A stretch of 64,000 bases of DNA from Streptomyces cyaneogriseus subsp. noncyanogenus (GTDB lineage Bacteria > Actinomycetota > Actinomycetes > Streptomycetales > Streptomycetaceae), in the NCBI RefSeq assembly GCF_000931445.1, contig NZ_CP010849.1, forward strand, positions 6,882,001 through 6,946,000, read 5' to 3'. The position numbers and the translations under genes are program-made. Within the stretch, counting starts at the first letter, position 1. Every line of letters begins with the position of its first letter. Positions 44,054-53,739 of the stretch are shown one piece after another. Below the pieces are notes generated by a model, which did not search any database, had not been told where the DNA came from, and saw only the letters and a program-made list of their open reading frames with translations.

Positions 44054-45241
44054 TCATCCGGTGAGGCCAAGGGCGGTCAGGGGGCTGCGGCCGTCGCGGG
44101 CGGTGTGGCGTAGGGCGGCGGCGATGTTGGTGTGGCCGTCCCGGCGGTGGACGCCGATGGCGAGGTTGCGCAGGCCGGCCATGATGCGGGGGAGGCGGCC
44201 GACGTGGATCTTGGAGTCGTCTTCGCGGACCGTGCGGTCGCGGACGTGGTGCAGAAGATTCTCGATCTTCCAGTGTCCTCTTATCCAGGCGGCGAGCTGG
44301 GCTCCCGGTCGCCGTGCCGGGCGGCAGGCTGGTGATCAGGTAGGCGCGTTCGATGGTGAGCTTCTCGTTGGCGAAGTCCTCTCCCAGCCGACGACTTGGA
44401 GAGCCTGGCGGGTATCGGGGTAGTCGAGGCAGGCGAAGGCCGCAGTCTTCAGACGCCGGATCTTCAGGCGGTGGTGGGCCCGGGGGCGGTCGTGGTGGTC
44501 GAGCGTGATCTCGCGCCAGGGCAGGTGGCGGACCCGGTCGAACAGGCCGGGGTGGTTGGCCTTGACCTGAGCAATGTAGTGGGCGCCGCGTTCGCGGAGG
44601 TAGGCGCCGTGGGCATGCTGGGTGTGCAGGGCGTCGGCGGTGACGACTGTGTCGGTCAGGTCGATGGTGTCCAACAGGGGCTTGAGGGCGGGGATCTCGT
44701 TGCTCTTGTCGGCGACCTGCCGCTGGGCGAGGACATGGCCGGTGTGGTCCATCGCGGCGAGGAGTGTGACGTGCGTGGTCGTGGCGGTGCGCGAGCCGCG
44801 AAGGGTCTTGCCGCCGACGGCGATCGCCCGCAGTCCGGCGGGCGCGGAGGCGGAGCGAGCGGTGAGAAAGGCTCCGATCGCCCGGTCCAGGGCGTCGCCG
44901 TCGAGCTGGACGAGGAGACGGCGCACGGTGTGGGGGTGTGGAACGGACACCGTGCCGGTCAGCGGGTCGACGGGGAAGCCGGGGGCCCGGCAGGCCCACG
45001 CAGGGGCGTCCATGATCCATTCCGTGATCGCGGTGAGCGGGCGGGCACCTGCCAGGACACTCGCCGCGGCAGCCGCCACCAGCGAGGGCAGCCGATAGCG
45101 GCGGCCGCGGACGTCGCGCGGGTCGGTGATGAAGTCGAGGAAGCCGGACAGACGGACCGCGTCCGTCAGCGGGGCCGGCGCGGAAGCCGGGGACAGCTGG
45201 CCCAGCGCGGCGGGCATGGGGGAAGACGCAGGAGCAGGCAC
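44054..45241 (-). pseudogene. ISAs1-family transposase with two compensating frameshifts
   Basis: 395 codons from ATG at 45241 to TGA at 44054. The N-terminus (LSGFLDFITDPRDVRGRRYR), the middle (AVGGKTLRGSRTATTTHVTL, VVTADALHTQHA) and the C-terminus (RGHWKIENLLHHVRDRTVRE...RDGRSPLTALGLTG) are typical of ISAs1 DDE transposases. Between about 44385 and 44308 the frame is shifted: GWERTSPTR replaces the expected RRDFA, and the correct reading LTIERAYLITSLPPG lies one frame over before returning. About 27 codons are affected. Either an inactive copy or consensus errors, which is plausible next to the lox-linker region. Terminal repeats could not be fixed. Confidence 0.8.
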
Positions 45242-45527
45242 GGACTCGCCAAGTGTTCACGGGACTTCGACACTCACATGATCACCGAGACCGTACCTGC
45301 ACTGCGCTCGCCCACCGTCCGAATCGGGACGTCCACCCCCGGCTCCGGGCCGGCCCGGCGTTCGGGACGGACCGTGAGCTTGCAACAGCCGCTGGCTCCA
45401 GGGTGAGGACGGCTTCGGCGATTGACGTCATGCGGTTCGGACCGCAGCGGGCTCTGCCGGACAGCCGTGTCGGCCGAAGGGCCACGGACCACCGCGCTGC
45501 CACTGCCCTGGCGGCTCGACACGCCGG
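45242..45527. other. Intergenic region between transposase and NACHT gene
   Basis: 286 bases without a supported gene. Short reverse frames show no family resemblance. Confidence 0.4.
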
Positions 45528-48500
45528 CTACATGTCCCAGATCCGAATGGTTCCGTCCGTGTCCCCTGTCACCAGCCGACTGCCGTCTTCACTGAAGTCC
45601 ATGGTGACGACGGGAGCGCCATGGCCGTGGAGTGTCCTGTGCAACGTGAGCTTGGCCCATCGGTCCACCCAATAGACGCGTACCACACCCGATGTGTACT
45701 CCTCGTCGGAGGAGTAGGCCGGCGTCCGACCGTCACCGTGGTATTCCGCCACGGCGATCATCGGCGCGCGCGGGTGAAAGCATCCGGTGCGCATGGCGGG
45801 TAGTGTCGAGGCTGCGGTTCCCCAGCTGGTGCCGGACCGCAGCCGGAACTCGGTTCCCAGTGGTCCGAACAGGGCGAGTACCCCGTTGACGGGACTGATG
45901 GCCACCGAGTTTCCGAAATCGGTGTAATCCAGCTTGAGTTTGGGGTCGCTCACCCTTGTCCTGAACGAGTGGGCGGGGTCCACACTCTCCGGAAACTCAA
46001 GGTCCGATGCCTCTGTCCGGGGCGGGGCGAGGTCAGCCTGTGTGTAGTGGAAGAGCCTGTCGCCGACCAGGACTGCCAGGTCGCCGTTGTCCGCGAAGTC
46101 CATCCCGCTGCAGTAGTAACTCTGCTGCTCGGATTCGGGGACACCCAGTTCGCGTACGCGCCGGAACGACGGCATTCCCTTGTCGTCCGCGGCCAGAACG
46201 ACCACGCCCGTAGCCAGGTAATTGGCGGCCATGTAACCACGCTCGGTGTCGACGGCGAGATGGTCGAACGTCCCCCGGTCCGAATGGCCAAGGATGATCT
46301 CGGGCTCATGGTCCTGCGTCCCGGAGTCCAGGCGGAAGGCCTCCATGACACCGTCCGCAGGCTTTCCGCCCCTCATGGCTTGCGTGACCAGAATGTCACC
46401 GCCTCCTACGACGGCGAGTGCGGAAAGGCTGTAGTCCGAGGACGCGGCCTTCCGAAGGGCGGTCCACTTGCGGTCACCCTCAGCACCGCTCCACACCCCC
46501 ACGACCCCGCCGTCGAGCAGAAAGGCGACCTCCCCGCCGTCCGGCAGGAACCGCACGGCCTTCACCGTCCGCTTGTGACGGTCGGTGAACTGGCTTTTGC
46601 TCGTGTCGCGGTACCGCCACGCGCTGCCGGCGAAACCCGCTGCCAGCGCCCCCACGGCCACCCCAAGAACGATTCTGCGCCGGGCACCAGAGGACTCTCG
46701 CCCTTCCTGACCGCAATCAGCCTGTGCCCCGGCCAACGTCTGCTGGAGACGGATGTGGCGGAACTGGTAGACCCCACCCGCCTGGCGGAGGATTTCGCGG
46801 CGCCGTGCGTCCGCCAGGAAGGCCATGAGCCGCCAGGGAAGCTCCCCCCGGATCGCCAGCCGGACCCGCACCATCTGGAACCGGGGCCAGGCCCGGCTCA
46901 TGAGCAGGAGCAGGGCGAAGAACACGGCGGGCAGCAGGACGGCGAGTCCGACCACCCGCCACGAGTCCTCGGACTCCCCGCTGTCGGACCAGGCTTCGTG
47001 GAAGAGCATCCCGATGTCCGCCTGCGCCGGCCAGCCCGCCCAGTTGGTCATGACGCGGACGACCAAGCCCCCGGCGAACAGTCCCAACGCCATCGCCGGA
47101 ACTCCGATGACAGCTACCAGGGCTCCTGCCACACCGGCGCTGACGATCGACGAGCGCCGGTCCTGCGCGAGCAGGAGTGCGGGGCTGACCTCCGCCGCGT
47201 TCAAGGGCGGCGCGTCGAGCCACTTGTGGACGGCGAATGCCAGACCGACGGTCATGACCGCCGCGACCGCGATCCCACCCGCCTCGGCGAAGGTCTCCAG
47301 CCCTTCCAGTCCTCGGCTTGACTCCCCCTCGATCATGATTCCTGTGAGGACGATCCCCAGAACCGGCGTCACCAGCAAGGCGGCCACGCCCGTGCCGGTG
47401 CGGAACCCCTGGGTCAGACGTCCTGCCGAAGCTCTGACCGACCAGGTGAGCCGCCCCGGCGGGGCCTCTGTGGACGCGAACCAGGCAATCGAGCACACCA
47501 GGGCGAAGCAGACACCGATGATCACTGCCACCAAGAACGTGTCAGAGGGGGAGGCCCGGTCGTCGCCCCTCATGGTGAGGGTCTCCCACAGCACGACCGC
47601 CAGTGCCAGCACTGCTCCCAGCACCAGCCCCGTCACCGGGCCCGTCCACCGTGTCAGGTATCGGTCACTCAGATGCCACCAGGCCAGATCCCGCTCGTCG
47701 CGCTCGTGCAGGTACCGGGCCAGGAAGGCCAGCCAGCGGTCGGCCTGCTCGGCCGTCCAGCGCTCGGGCGGCCTGTCGGCTTCCGGCAGGCTCGCATCCG
47801 GGGCGTAGGCCGCTGCCACCATGGCCTTCATCAGGTGGTTCTCGACCGCGTACCGGGAGTTGAGGCGGGGGTCCATCAGATCGGTAGGGTTGCCGCCCCC
47901 TCGTTGGTACACCAGTCGTGCCGAGCTCACCATCAAGGGCGTCGAGAGAGCCAAGGACAACGGGCTCTCCGGTGCTGCCCGTAGATGCGTGAAGACTTCG
48001 CTCCAGTCGGTCCCGGCCGGCCAGTTCACATCGCGCAGGTAGGTGATGACGTCGTCCGGCGCCACCGGCAGGACCCGCACCACCGTGGCGTCCTTCAGGG
48101 TGGGCGCGCCGTCCCGGATCAGCTCCTCGTACTCCGCGGCCCGGCAGGTGACGACGACGGGCCGCTCGGCACGGATCCGGCTGAGTCTGTCCATGGCCAT
48201 TCGCCGGGCGGAGTCCGGCATCTCGTCCAGGCCGTCGAGGACGGGCACCAGCAGGCCCTCCCTCAGCAGCCGGCGGAGAATGTCCTGCCGACCGTTGTAG
48301 TACGGCTCCGCCGTCGTGCGGATGAGCCAGGGCTCCAGGTCCTCCTTCGCCGGGTCCCAGGAGGACACCGGCAGCAGCACCGGAACCGGCCCGCCGTCCG
48401 CCCGCTCGTTCAACAGCCCGACGGTGAGCAGCAGGGCCAGCACCGTCTTCCCCGATCCCGGTTCGCCCACCACGACCAGGCGCCGGTTCGGTACCCGGGC

Positions 48501-49091
48501 GTAACCCTCGGCGAGCTGGGTGGTCGCGTCCTCGAACCGCCCTTCCGGGCGGCCGTTCAGGCGCATCCGGATCACCCGGGGCCGGCGAGTACCACTTGCC
48601 GGGAGAGTGTCCGAGATGTTCTGCTCCGTCGTCGTCCAGGACAGCGCCAGCACCTCGGGTCCCCGCAGCCCCCGCGCCTCCGCCTCGTCCAGCCACTGCT
48701 CACGGAGCCTGAGCGCGAAGTCGTCGGCGAGGTCCGCCGGGCTCGGTGGTGCGTCCGACCTGCCGAAAACTTCGTAGGCGGTCAGCGACAGTGCGGCAAG
48801 CGCGACGAAGAAGCCACCGATGGTCGCCACCATCTCCGCGTATCGGTGCAGGATCAGCATCGCGCCAACGGTGACAGCGGCCACCACACCCAGTGCGAGC
48901 AGCCACACGGAACGAGCTTCTCGAAGGCGCGCACGCCGCGGGGTTCTCTCCAACACCCGAGGAGTATGGCGACGACGGTGTATACCTGTCAGGCGATCCC
49001 AGAAACGTGACCAGTCCGAGTGGATGGCCGGATCCGTGGTCCCCTGTCCGGCCGGGCCTGATCGCACACCTCCGTCCGTGGGAACTTCCAT
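45528..49091 (-). CDS. Membrane-anchored NACHT-type STAND NTPase with C-terminal WD40-like repeats
   Basis: 1187 residues. Two membrane spans near residues 60-105 precede a NACHT NTPase: Walker A VVVGEPGSGKT, Walker B VPVLDGLDEMP and the sensor segment ERPVVVTCRAAEYEEL. A helical region, then a second set of about seven hydrophobic segments (residues about 480-760), one more span near 850, and a beta-propeller whose last blade is HGAPVVTMDFSEDGSRLVTGDTDGTIRIWDM. STAND proteins sense a trigger through the repeats and oligomerise. Bacterial NACHT proteins are often anti-phage effectors, and a membrane-embedded version could act by permeabilising the cell. The defence role here is inference. Confidence 0.82.
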   Translation of the reverse strand: MEVPTDGGVRSGPAGQGTTDPAIHSDWSRFWDRLTGIHRRRHTPRVLERTPRRARLREARSVWLLALGVVAAVTVGAMLILHRYAEMVATIGGFFVALAALSLTAYEVFGRSDAPPSPADLADDFALRLREQWLDEAEARGLRGPEVLALSWTTTEQNISDTLPASGTRRPRVIRMRLNGRPEGRFEDATTQLAEGYARVPNRRLVVVGEPGSGKTVLALLLTVGLLNERADGGPVPVLLPVSSWDPAKEDLEPWLIRTTAEPYYNGRQDILRRLLREGLLVPVLDGLDEMPDSARRMAMDRLSRIRAERPVVVTCRAAEYEELIRDGAPTLKDATVVRVLPVAPDDVITYLRDVNWPAGTDWSEVFTHLRAAPESPLSLALSTPLMVSSARLVYQRGGGNPTDLMDPRLNSRYAVENHLMKAMVAAAYAPDASLPEADRPPERWTAEQADRWLAFLARYLHERDERDLAWWHLSDRYLTRWTGPVTGLVLGAVLALAVVLWETLTMRGDDRASPSDTFLVAVIIGVCFALVCSIAWFASTEAPPGRLTWSVRASAGRLTQGFRTGTGVAALLVTPVLGIVLTGIMIEGESSRGLEGLETFAEAGGIAVAAVMTVGLAFAVHKWLDAPPLNAAEVSPALLLAQDRRSSIVSAGVAGALVAVIGVPAMALGLFAGGLVVRVMTNWAGWPAQADIGMLFHEAWSDSGESEDSWRVVGLAVLLPAVFFALLLLMSRAWPRFQMVRVRLAIRGELPWRLMAFLADARRREILRQAGGVYQFRHIRLQQTLAGAQADCGQEGRESSGARRRIVLGVAVGALAAGFAGSAWRYRDTSKSQFTDRHKRTVKAVRFLPDGGEVAFLLDGGVVGVWSGAEGDRKWTALRKAASSDYSLSALAVVGGGDILVTQAMRGGKPADGVMEAFRLDSGTQDHEPEIILGHSDRGTFDHLAVDTERGYMAANYLATGVVVLAADDKGMPSFRRVRELGVPESEQQSYYCSGMDFADNGDLAVLVGDRLFHYTQADLAPPRTEASDLEFPESVDPAHSFRTRVSDPKLKLDYTDFGNSVAISPVNGVLALFGPLGTEFRLRSGTSWGTAASTLPAMRTGCFHPRAPMIAVAEYHGDGRTPAYSSDEEYTSGVVRVYWVDRWAKLTLHRTLHGHGAPVVTMDFSEDGSRLVTGDTDGTIRIWDM

Positions 49092-49263
49092 CAGAAGCGG
49101 CGTTCAGGGCAAGGACGCGGCGGTTGCGTGCGCGTCGGGGCCCAAGGCTCAGGCGTCAGCGCGTCAGGGATTCGGGCCCTTCGCAGCAGTTCCATCGCCT
49201 TGCGCTGCAGCCCCGGGCGAAGGTCACCGGTGTGGTACCGCGGGTGGCCTGCACCACTGCTGA

Positions 49264-49673
49264 CTGTGCGAGTCAAGAACGATCGCTGGCCCAAGAACCA
49301 CACGGACTATACGCCGCTGCCCGGTATGTGGCCAGACATTCACATGACGCCGGCGCAGGGGGCGCAGGCCCACCTTGACCTGCAGGGAGGCGCTCCGGGC
49401 GGGGTGCTGTTGCCGATCCACTGGGGCACGTTCAACCTGGCTCCGCACCCGTGGGCGGAGCCGGGGGAGTGGACGAAGGACGCGGCCGAGGAAGTCGGTC
49501 AGGCGGTGGCGTTCCCGCGTCCGGGCGAGCCGTTCGAGCCGGCGGGGGAGCTGCCGGTGGAGGCGTGGTGGCGGGCGGTGTCGCAGCCGATCGCGCACCC
49601 CTGGCGGTGTCCCCGGATCGCTGAGGGCGTGGCCGAGACGAGCGCACGTCGGGCGGGTAGTTCCGGGAGGTGA
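49264..49673 (+). pseudogene. Remnant of the metallo-hydrolase 3' end (copy 1)
   Basis: From about 49325 the translation DIHMTPAQGAQAHLDLQGG, LLPIHWGTFNLAPHPWAEPG and AFPRPGEPFEPAGELPVEAW follows the C-terminal third of the protein encoded at 31473-32669. The metal-binding HxHxDH core is absent, so it cannot be active. The 60 bases before it (NHTDYTPLPGM in translation) are shared with copy 2 at 53.2 kb but not with the parent. The end has diverged (AETSARRAGSSGR). Confidence 0.8.
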
Positions 49674-50149
49674 GGGTGGGGGCACTCGCGGACGCCTCGG
49701 CGACGAGGAGACCGCGACGTCCGTGCTCGCCGAGGCTGCGGCGCGGTCCGCCTCACCGCGCAGGAGCGGGGGACGGTACACGACGAGCTCGCGCGCCGTA
49801 AGGAACTGCGGGGCTAGGGGCTGGCTGGCGCGAAAGTGCTGGGTCACAGCCGTTCCCCTTGAGGACTGCACCAGCACAGTCGCCTCACCGCCGACACGGG
49901 TTTCTGGTCCTGCTCGACCCCGCCAGAGGATCTTGCTCGTCAGATGGTCTGGGAGCGGCCGAGACCGTGACCGGCCAGCTCGGCTGCGACCCCGCCGGGT
50001 GGCGCGAGGGCGGCGTCGAGCCGTCGTGGCCGCCGTTCACCCTTGCGGCGTACATCCGGTCGTGGCACGAAGGGGTCCGCGTGAAGGTGGCACTGGGCCG
50101 GGTCACCGTGGTACCCGCCGCTCTCGGCGTCGTCAGCGAGGAGATCGAC
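49674..50149. other. Region upstream of the alkylsulfatase-like gene
   Basis: 476 bases. The forward frame is open from 49859 into the sulfatase gene, but its composition is unlike a protein family I know, and the better ribosome site is at 50136-50142. No promoter motif recognised. Confidence 0.35.
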
Positions 50150-52039
50150 ATGTCTCAGAGCACCGGAGCCAGGCCCGCGGAGCCGGGGATCGCGGAGGCC
50201 AACCGGGCGGTGCGGCAGCGGTTCCCCTTCGACGACGACCAGGACCTGAAGGACGCGCGGCGCGGTTTCATGGGCACGGCGCGGGAGAGCGTCGTACGCG
50301 ATGCCGAGGGGCGTACGGTGTGGGACCTGGACGCTTACGGATTTCTCGACCAGGAGTGCCCGGACACCGCCAACCCCAGCCTTTGGCGGCAGAGCCGGCT
50401 GTGCTCCGAGCACGGCCTGTTCGAGGTGACCGAGGGCATCTACCAGGTCCGCGGCTTCGACCTGTCGAACATGACGATCGTCGAGGGCGATCGCGGCGTC
50501 CTCGTCATCGATCCGCTGATCAGCGTTGAGACGGCCGCTGCGGGGCTGGCCCTGTACCGCGGCCACCGCAGGGACCGGCCCGTGACGGGTGTGCTGTACA
50601 CCCACAGCCACGTCGACCACTTCGGCGGGGTCCGCGGTGTGGTGAGCGACGGGAACGTGCCGGTCCTCGCGCCGGCGGGCTTCCTGGAACACGCCGTCAG
50701 CGAGAACGTCTACGCCGGTACGGCCATGGGCCGCCGCGCCGCCTACATGTACGGCGCCGCGCTGCCGAAGGGGGAGCGCGGGCAGATCGGCGCCGGACTC
50801 GGGCAGACCACCTCCACCGGCACGGTCGGCCTGATCCCGCCGACACTGGACATCACCCGCACCGGGCAGACCGAGACGATCGACGGCATCCGCATGGCCT
50901 TCCAGCTCACGCCCGGCACCGAGGCCCCGGCCGAGCTGAACATCCACTTCCCCGACCACGCCGCCCTGTGCATGGCGGAGAACGCGACCCACAACCTGCA
51001 CAACCTGCTGACCCTGCGCGGTGCCCAGGTCCGCGACCCGCGCGTGTGGGCCCGCTACCTCACCGAGGCGATCGGGCTCTTCGCCGATGCCTCGGACGTC
51101 GCCTTCGCCTCGCATCACTGGCCGGTCTGGGGCCGCGAGCGGATCGTCCGCTTCCTGTCCGGGCAGCGCGACCTGTACGCCTACCTCCACGACCAGACCC
51201 TGCGTATGCTCAACCAGGGCCTCACCGGCCCGGAGATCGCCGAGCAGATCCAGCTGCCCCCCGCCTTGGAACGGGCCTGGCACACCCACGGCTACTACGG
51301 TTCCGTCAGCCACAATACCAAGGCCGTCTACCAGCGGTACCTGGGCTGGTTCGACGGCAACCCCGCCCACCTGTGGGAACATCCGTCGACCGAATCCGCC
51401 CGCCGCTACGTGGAGTTCATGGGCGGTGCCGGTGAAGTCCTGCGCCGCGCCCGGCAGTCGTACGCCGACGGCGACTTCCGCTGGGTCGCCCAAGTCGTCG
51501 ACCACGTCGTGTTCGCCGACCCCGACAACGCCGAGGCCCGCGCCCTCCAGGCCGACGCGCTGGAACAGCTCGGCTACGGCAGCGAGAACGGCACCTGGCG
51601 CAACTTCTACCTCATGGGCGCCCTCGAACTGCGCCACGGCCCGGTCGGCACCCCCACCGCCACCACCGCACCCGACCTGCTCGCAGCGCTCACCCTGGAA
51701 CAGCTCTTCGACTCCCTCGCCATCCGGATCGACGGCCCGCGCGCCTGGGACGCGGACATCACCGTGCGCTGGAACCCGACCGGCGGCGAGCCCGTCACGC
51801 TGCGCCTGTACAACGGCGTCCTCACCCACGTCACCGGCGGCGGCCCCGCCGCGGCCGAACCGGACGTGGAGATCACCCTCGCCGAGGCGGACCTGCGGGG
51901 CGTCCTGCTCGGTGCCGTCGCCCCGGGCGACCTGGCGGCCCGCGACGACATCGAGGTTGCAGGCGACATCGGCAAGCTCACCGAGCTGCTCGGTCACCTG
52001 AGCGATCCGGACCCGGACTTCGCGATCGTCACGCCGTGA
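50150..52039 (+). CDS. Linear alkyl/aryl-sulfatase-like metallo-beta-lactamase (SdsA1 family)
   Basis: 629 residues from ATG at 50150 with GAGGAGA upstream. The N-terminal metallo-beta-lactamase domain has the zinc motif THSHVDHFGG and further ligands in ENATHNLHNLL and ASHHWPVWG. A helical dimerisation domain (LYAYLHDQTLRMLNQGLTGP and following) and a C-terminal SCP2-like domain complete the SdsA1 layout. These enzymes hydrolyse alkyl sulfates such as SDS to alcohol and sulfate. No signal peptide is visible, unlike the secreted Pseudomonas enzyme. Confidence 0.9.
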   Translation: MSQSTGARPAEPGIAEANRAVRQRFPFDDDQDLKDARRGFMGTARESVVRDAEGRTVWDLDAYGFLDQECPDTANPSLWRQSRLCSEHGLFEVTEGIYQVRGFDLSNMTIVEGDRGVLVIDPLISVETAAAGLALYRGHRRDRPVTGVLYTHSHVDHFGGVRGVVSDGNVPVLAPAGFLEHAVSENVYAGTAMGRRAAYMYGAALPKGERGQIGAGLGQTTSTGTVGLIPPTLDITRTGQTETIDGIRMAFQLTPGTEAPAELNIHFPDHAALCMAENATHNLHNLLTLRGAQVRDPRVWARYLTEAIGLFADASDVAFASHHWPVWGRERIVRFLSGQRDLYAYLHDQTLRMLNQGLTGPEIAEQIQLPPALERAWHTHGYYGSVSHNTKAVYQRYLGWFDGNPAHLWEHPSTESARRYVEFMGGAGEVLRRARQSYADGDFRWVAQVVDHVVFADPDNAEARALQADALEQLGYGSENGTWRNFYLMGALELRHGPVGTPTATTAPDLLAALTLEQLFDSLAIRIDGPRAWDADITVRWNPTGGEPVTLRLYNGVLTHVTGGGPAAAEPDVEITLAEADLRGVLLGAVAPGDLAARDDIEVAGDIGKLTELLGHLSDPDPDFAIVTP

Positions 52040-52411
52040 GTCCACGGCCCGGTGCGGAAGGGGACTCATGCTCCCTCCCGGCATGTGCCCCGCCATCGTT
52101 GCAGCCGCCCGCGCAGGCGGCGAGCAGGACCGCCACCACCGTGGTTCCCGTGCCACGCGCCGCATGTCCGGCCGTACCGCCCTCTGTCCGCCCAGAGTGG
52201 GCTGCCGCCCAGTGAAGTGCCGCCCGGCACCGGCTGCGCGTCCGGCGACCTGCAGCGCCGTCGATCCGCGCCCACAGCCCCGTGCCGGCACGAGCACACC
52301 TCACCCGAACGGCCCGGCCCTCGTGGCCGGAAGCCGCCGGGAAGCGGAAGGTCGAAGCAAGCGTGGTGGGCCGCCCGGAGGCCGCCCGCCACGGGAGAAC
52401 GGAGGGCGACC
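52040..52411. other. Intergenic region before the DUF7144-type gene
   Basis: 372 bases; no supported gene, repeat or RNA. GGAGGG at 52401-52406 serves the gene at 52412. Confidence 0.4.
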
Positions 52412-52855
52412 ATGTCCGCACAGCCCCACCCGGGAGCGCCGTCCGGCGGTTACAGCCCGCCCCCCACCGGAAAGAGTGCCTGGGCCACCGGCGGCGCCGC
52501 CTTCGCCGGCGTCCTGCTGCTCCTCAACGGCATCCTGGCCATCCTCCAGGGCATCGCCGCGATCGCCGAGGACGACGTCTACACCCGCATCGGCGACTAC
52601 GTCTACAGGATCAACCTCGCCGGCTGGGGCTGGATCCTGCTGATCCTCGGCGTCATCGCCGCCGCCGTCGGCTGCGGCATCCTCACCGGTGCCGCCTGGG
52701 CCCGGGCCGCCGGCATCGCGCTGGCGTCGCTGAGCCTGATCGCGCAGTTCCTGTTCCTGCCGTACCAGCCGCTGTGGTCGATCATCATGATGGCCATCGA
52801 CGTGTTCGTGATCTGGGCCCTCGCCACCCACCAGCCGGAGCCCGCCCGCCGCTGA
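52412..52855 (+). CDS. Four-span membrane protein (DUF7144-like)
   Basis: 147 residues. A short Pro/Gly-rich N-terminus precedes four hydrophobic helices: GGAAFAGVLLLLNGILAILQ, WGWILLILGVIAAAVGCGIL, AAGIALASLSLIAQFLFLP and WSIIMMAIDVFVIWALATH. Between helices 1 and 2 is the conserved IAAIAEDDVYTRIGDYVYRI segment. I recall this family as DUF7144, widespread in streptomycetes and of unknown function. GGAGGG six bases upstream supports the start. Confidence 0.8.
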   Translation: MSAQPHPGAPSGGYSPPPTGKSAWATGGAAFAGVLLLLNGILAILQGIAAIAEDDVYTRIGDYVYRINLAGWGWILLILGVIAAAVGCGILTGAAWARAAGIALASLSLIAQFLFLPYQPLWSIIMMAIDVFVIWALATHQPEPARR

Positions 52856-53214
52856 CACGCGGGCCACGTCGGCCATGCCGGTCCGCCACCGCGGTGGTCC
52901 TGGCTCCCGCCGCTCCTCGTCACCGCGCCCGTCACGGGCTGCGGCGACGGCAACGCTGCGCACCCCAGGGAGGGCGAACAGCGGGTCCTGAACGCGTTCG
53001 AGCCAGACCAGGCGCCCCCTTGAGGTTGAGGTGGCTCAGGTCGGCTCCGGAATCGACGGCCATCTAGCATGCCCACGCCAAAGGAGCGGCCGTGGTCGCC
53101 GCCAGCACCGACGGAGCGAGCACCCAGCCGTACAAGGCGACCACACCGGCCCTCCTGGCCCCGGCGCCAGTGACCGGGTCGCTGTGGACTAAAAGAATCA
53201 AGAATGACTTGTGG
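52856..53214. other. Intergenic region before metallo-hydrolase remnant 2
   Basis: 359 bases with no supported feature. Codon bias is weak and no family is recognisable. Confidence 0.4.
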
Positions 53215-53601
53215 CCCAAGAACCATACGGACTATACGCCGCTGCCCGGTATGCGGCCAGACATTCACATGACGCCTGCCCAGGGGGTGCAGGCCCATCT
53301 TGACCTGCAGGGAGGCGCTCCGGGCGGGGTGCTGCTGCCGATCCACTGGGGCACGTTCAACTTGGCTCCGCACCCGTGGGCGGAGCCGGGAGAGTGGACA
53401 AAGGACGCGGCCGCGGAGGCCGGGCAGACGGCGGCGTTCCCGCGTCCGGGCGAGCCGTTCGAGCCGGCGGGGGAGCTGCCGGTGGAGGCGTGGTGGCGGG
53501 CGGTGTCGGGTTCGATCGCGCACCCGTGGCGGCGTCCGCGGAGTGCTGAGGGTGCGGCCGAGACGAGCAGGGGTGATCTCGACCTCGCGGGGGAGCGGTG
53601 A
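53215..53601 (+). pseudogene. Remnant of the metallo-hydrolase 3' end (copy 2)
   Basis: The translation DIHMTPAQGVQAHLDLQGG through AFPRPGEPFEPAGELPVEAW to SRGDLDLAGER-stop matches the C-terminus of the 31.5-kb metallo-hydrolase, including its last nine residues. The catalytic N-terminal two thirds are missing. It shares a 60-base 5' flank with copy 1, so the two remnants come from one earlier truncated copy. The small coupled frame behind the parent gene is also kept here. Confidence 0.8.
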
Positions 53602-53729
53602 GATCGGTCGGGGACGAGCTGGGGGAGATGCTCTGGATGCTGGGGCGTCTCCCGGCTGAGGCGCGTGACGGTGTGCTCCGGGCATTGGACGGGACGTATA
53701 GGGCGTGTTTCGAAAGTGATCCAGAATGA
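53598..53729 (+). pseudogene. Shortened copy of the 66-residue small gene
   Basis: GTG overlaps the remnant's stop, exactly as at 32666. The 43-codon frame SVGDELGEMLWMLGRLPAEA... matches the first 35 residues of the small protein at 32666. It then runs into TAGGGCGTGTTTCGAAAGT, which resembles an insertion-sequence end, and stops. Probably truncated by an insertion event. Confidence 0.5.
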
Positions 53730-53739
53730 TTGGATGGTC

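Noticed and set aside
44054..45241. An active ISAs1-family transposase
   Set aside because: About 27 codons in the middle are out of frame between two compensating indels, just before the catalytic Glu region.
49859..50149. N-terminal extension of the alkylsulfatase-like protein
   Set aside because: The frame is open, but the sequence lacks family resemblance and GAGGAGA with ATG at 50150 gives the normal start.
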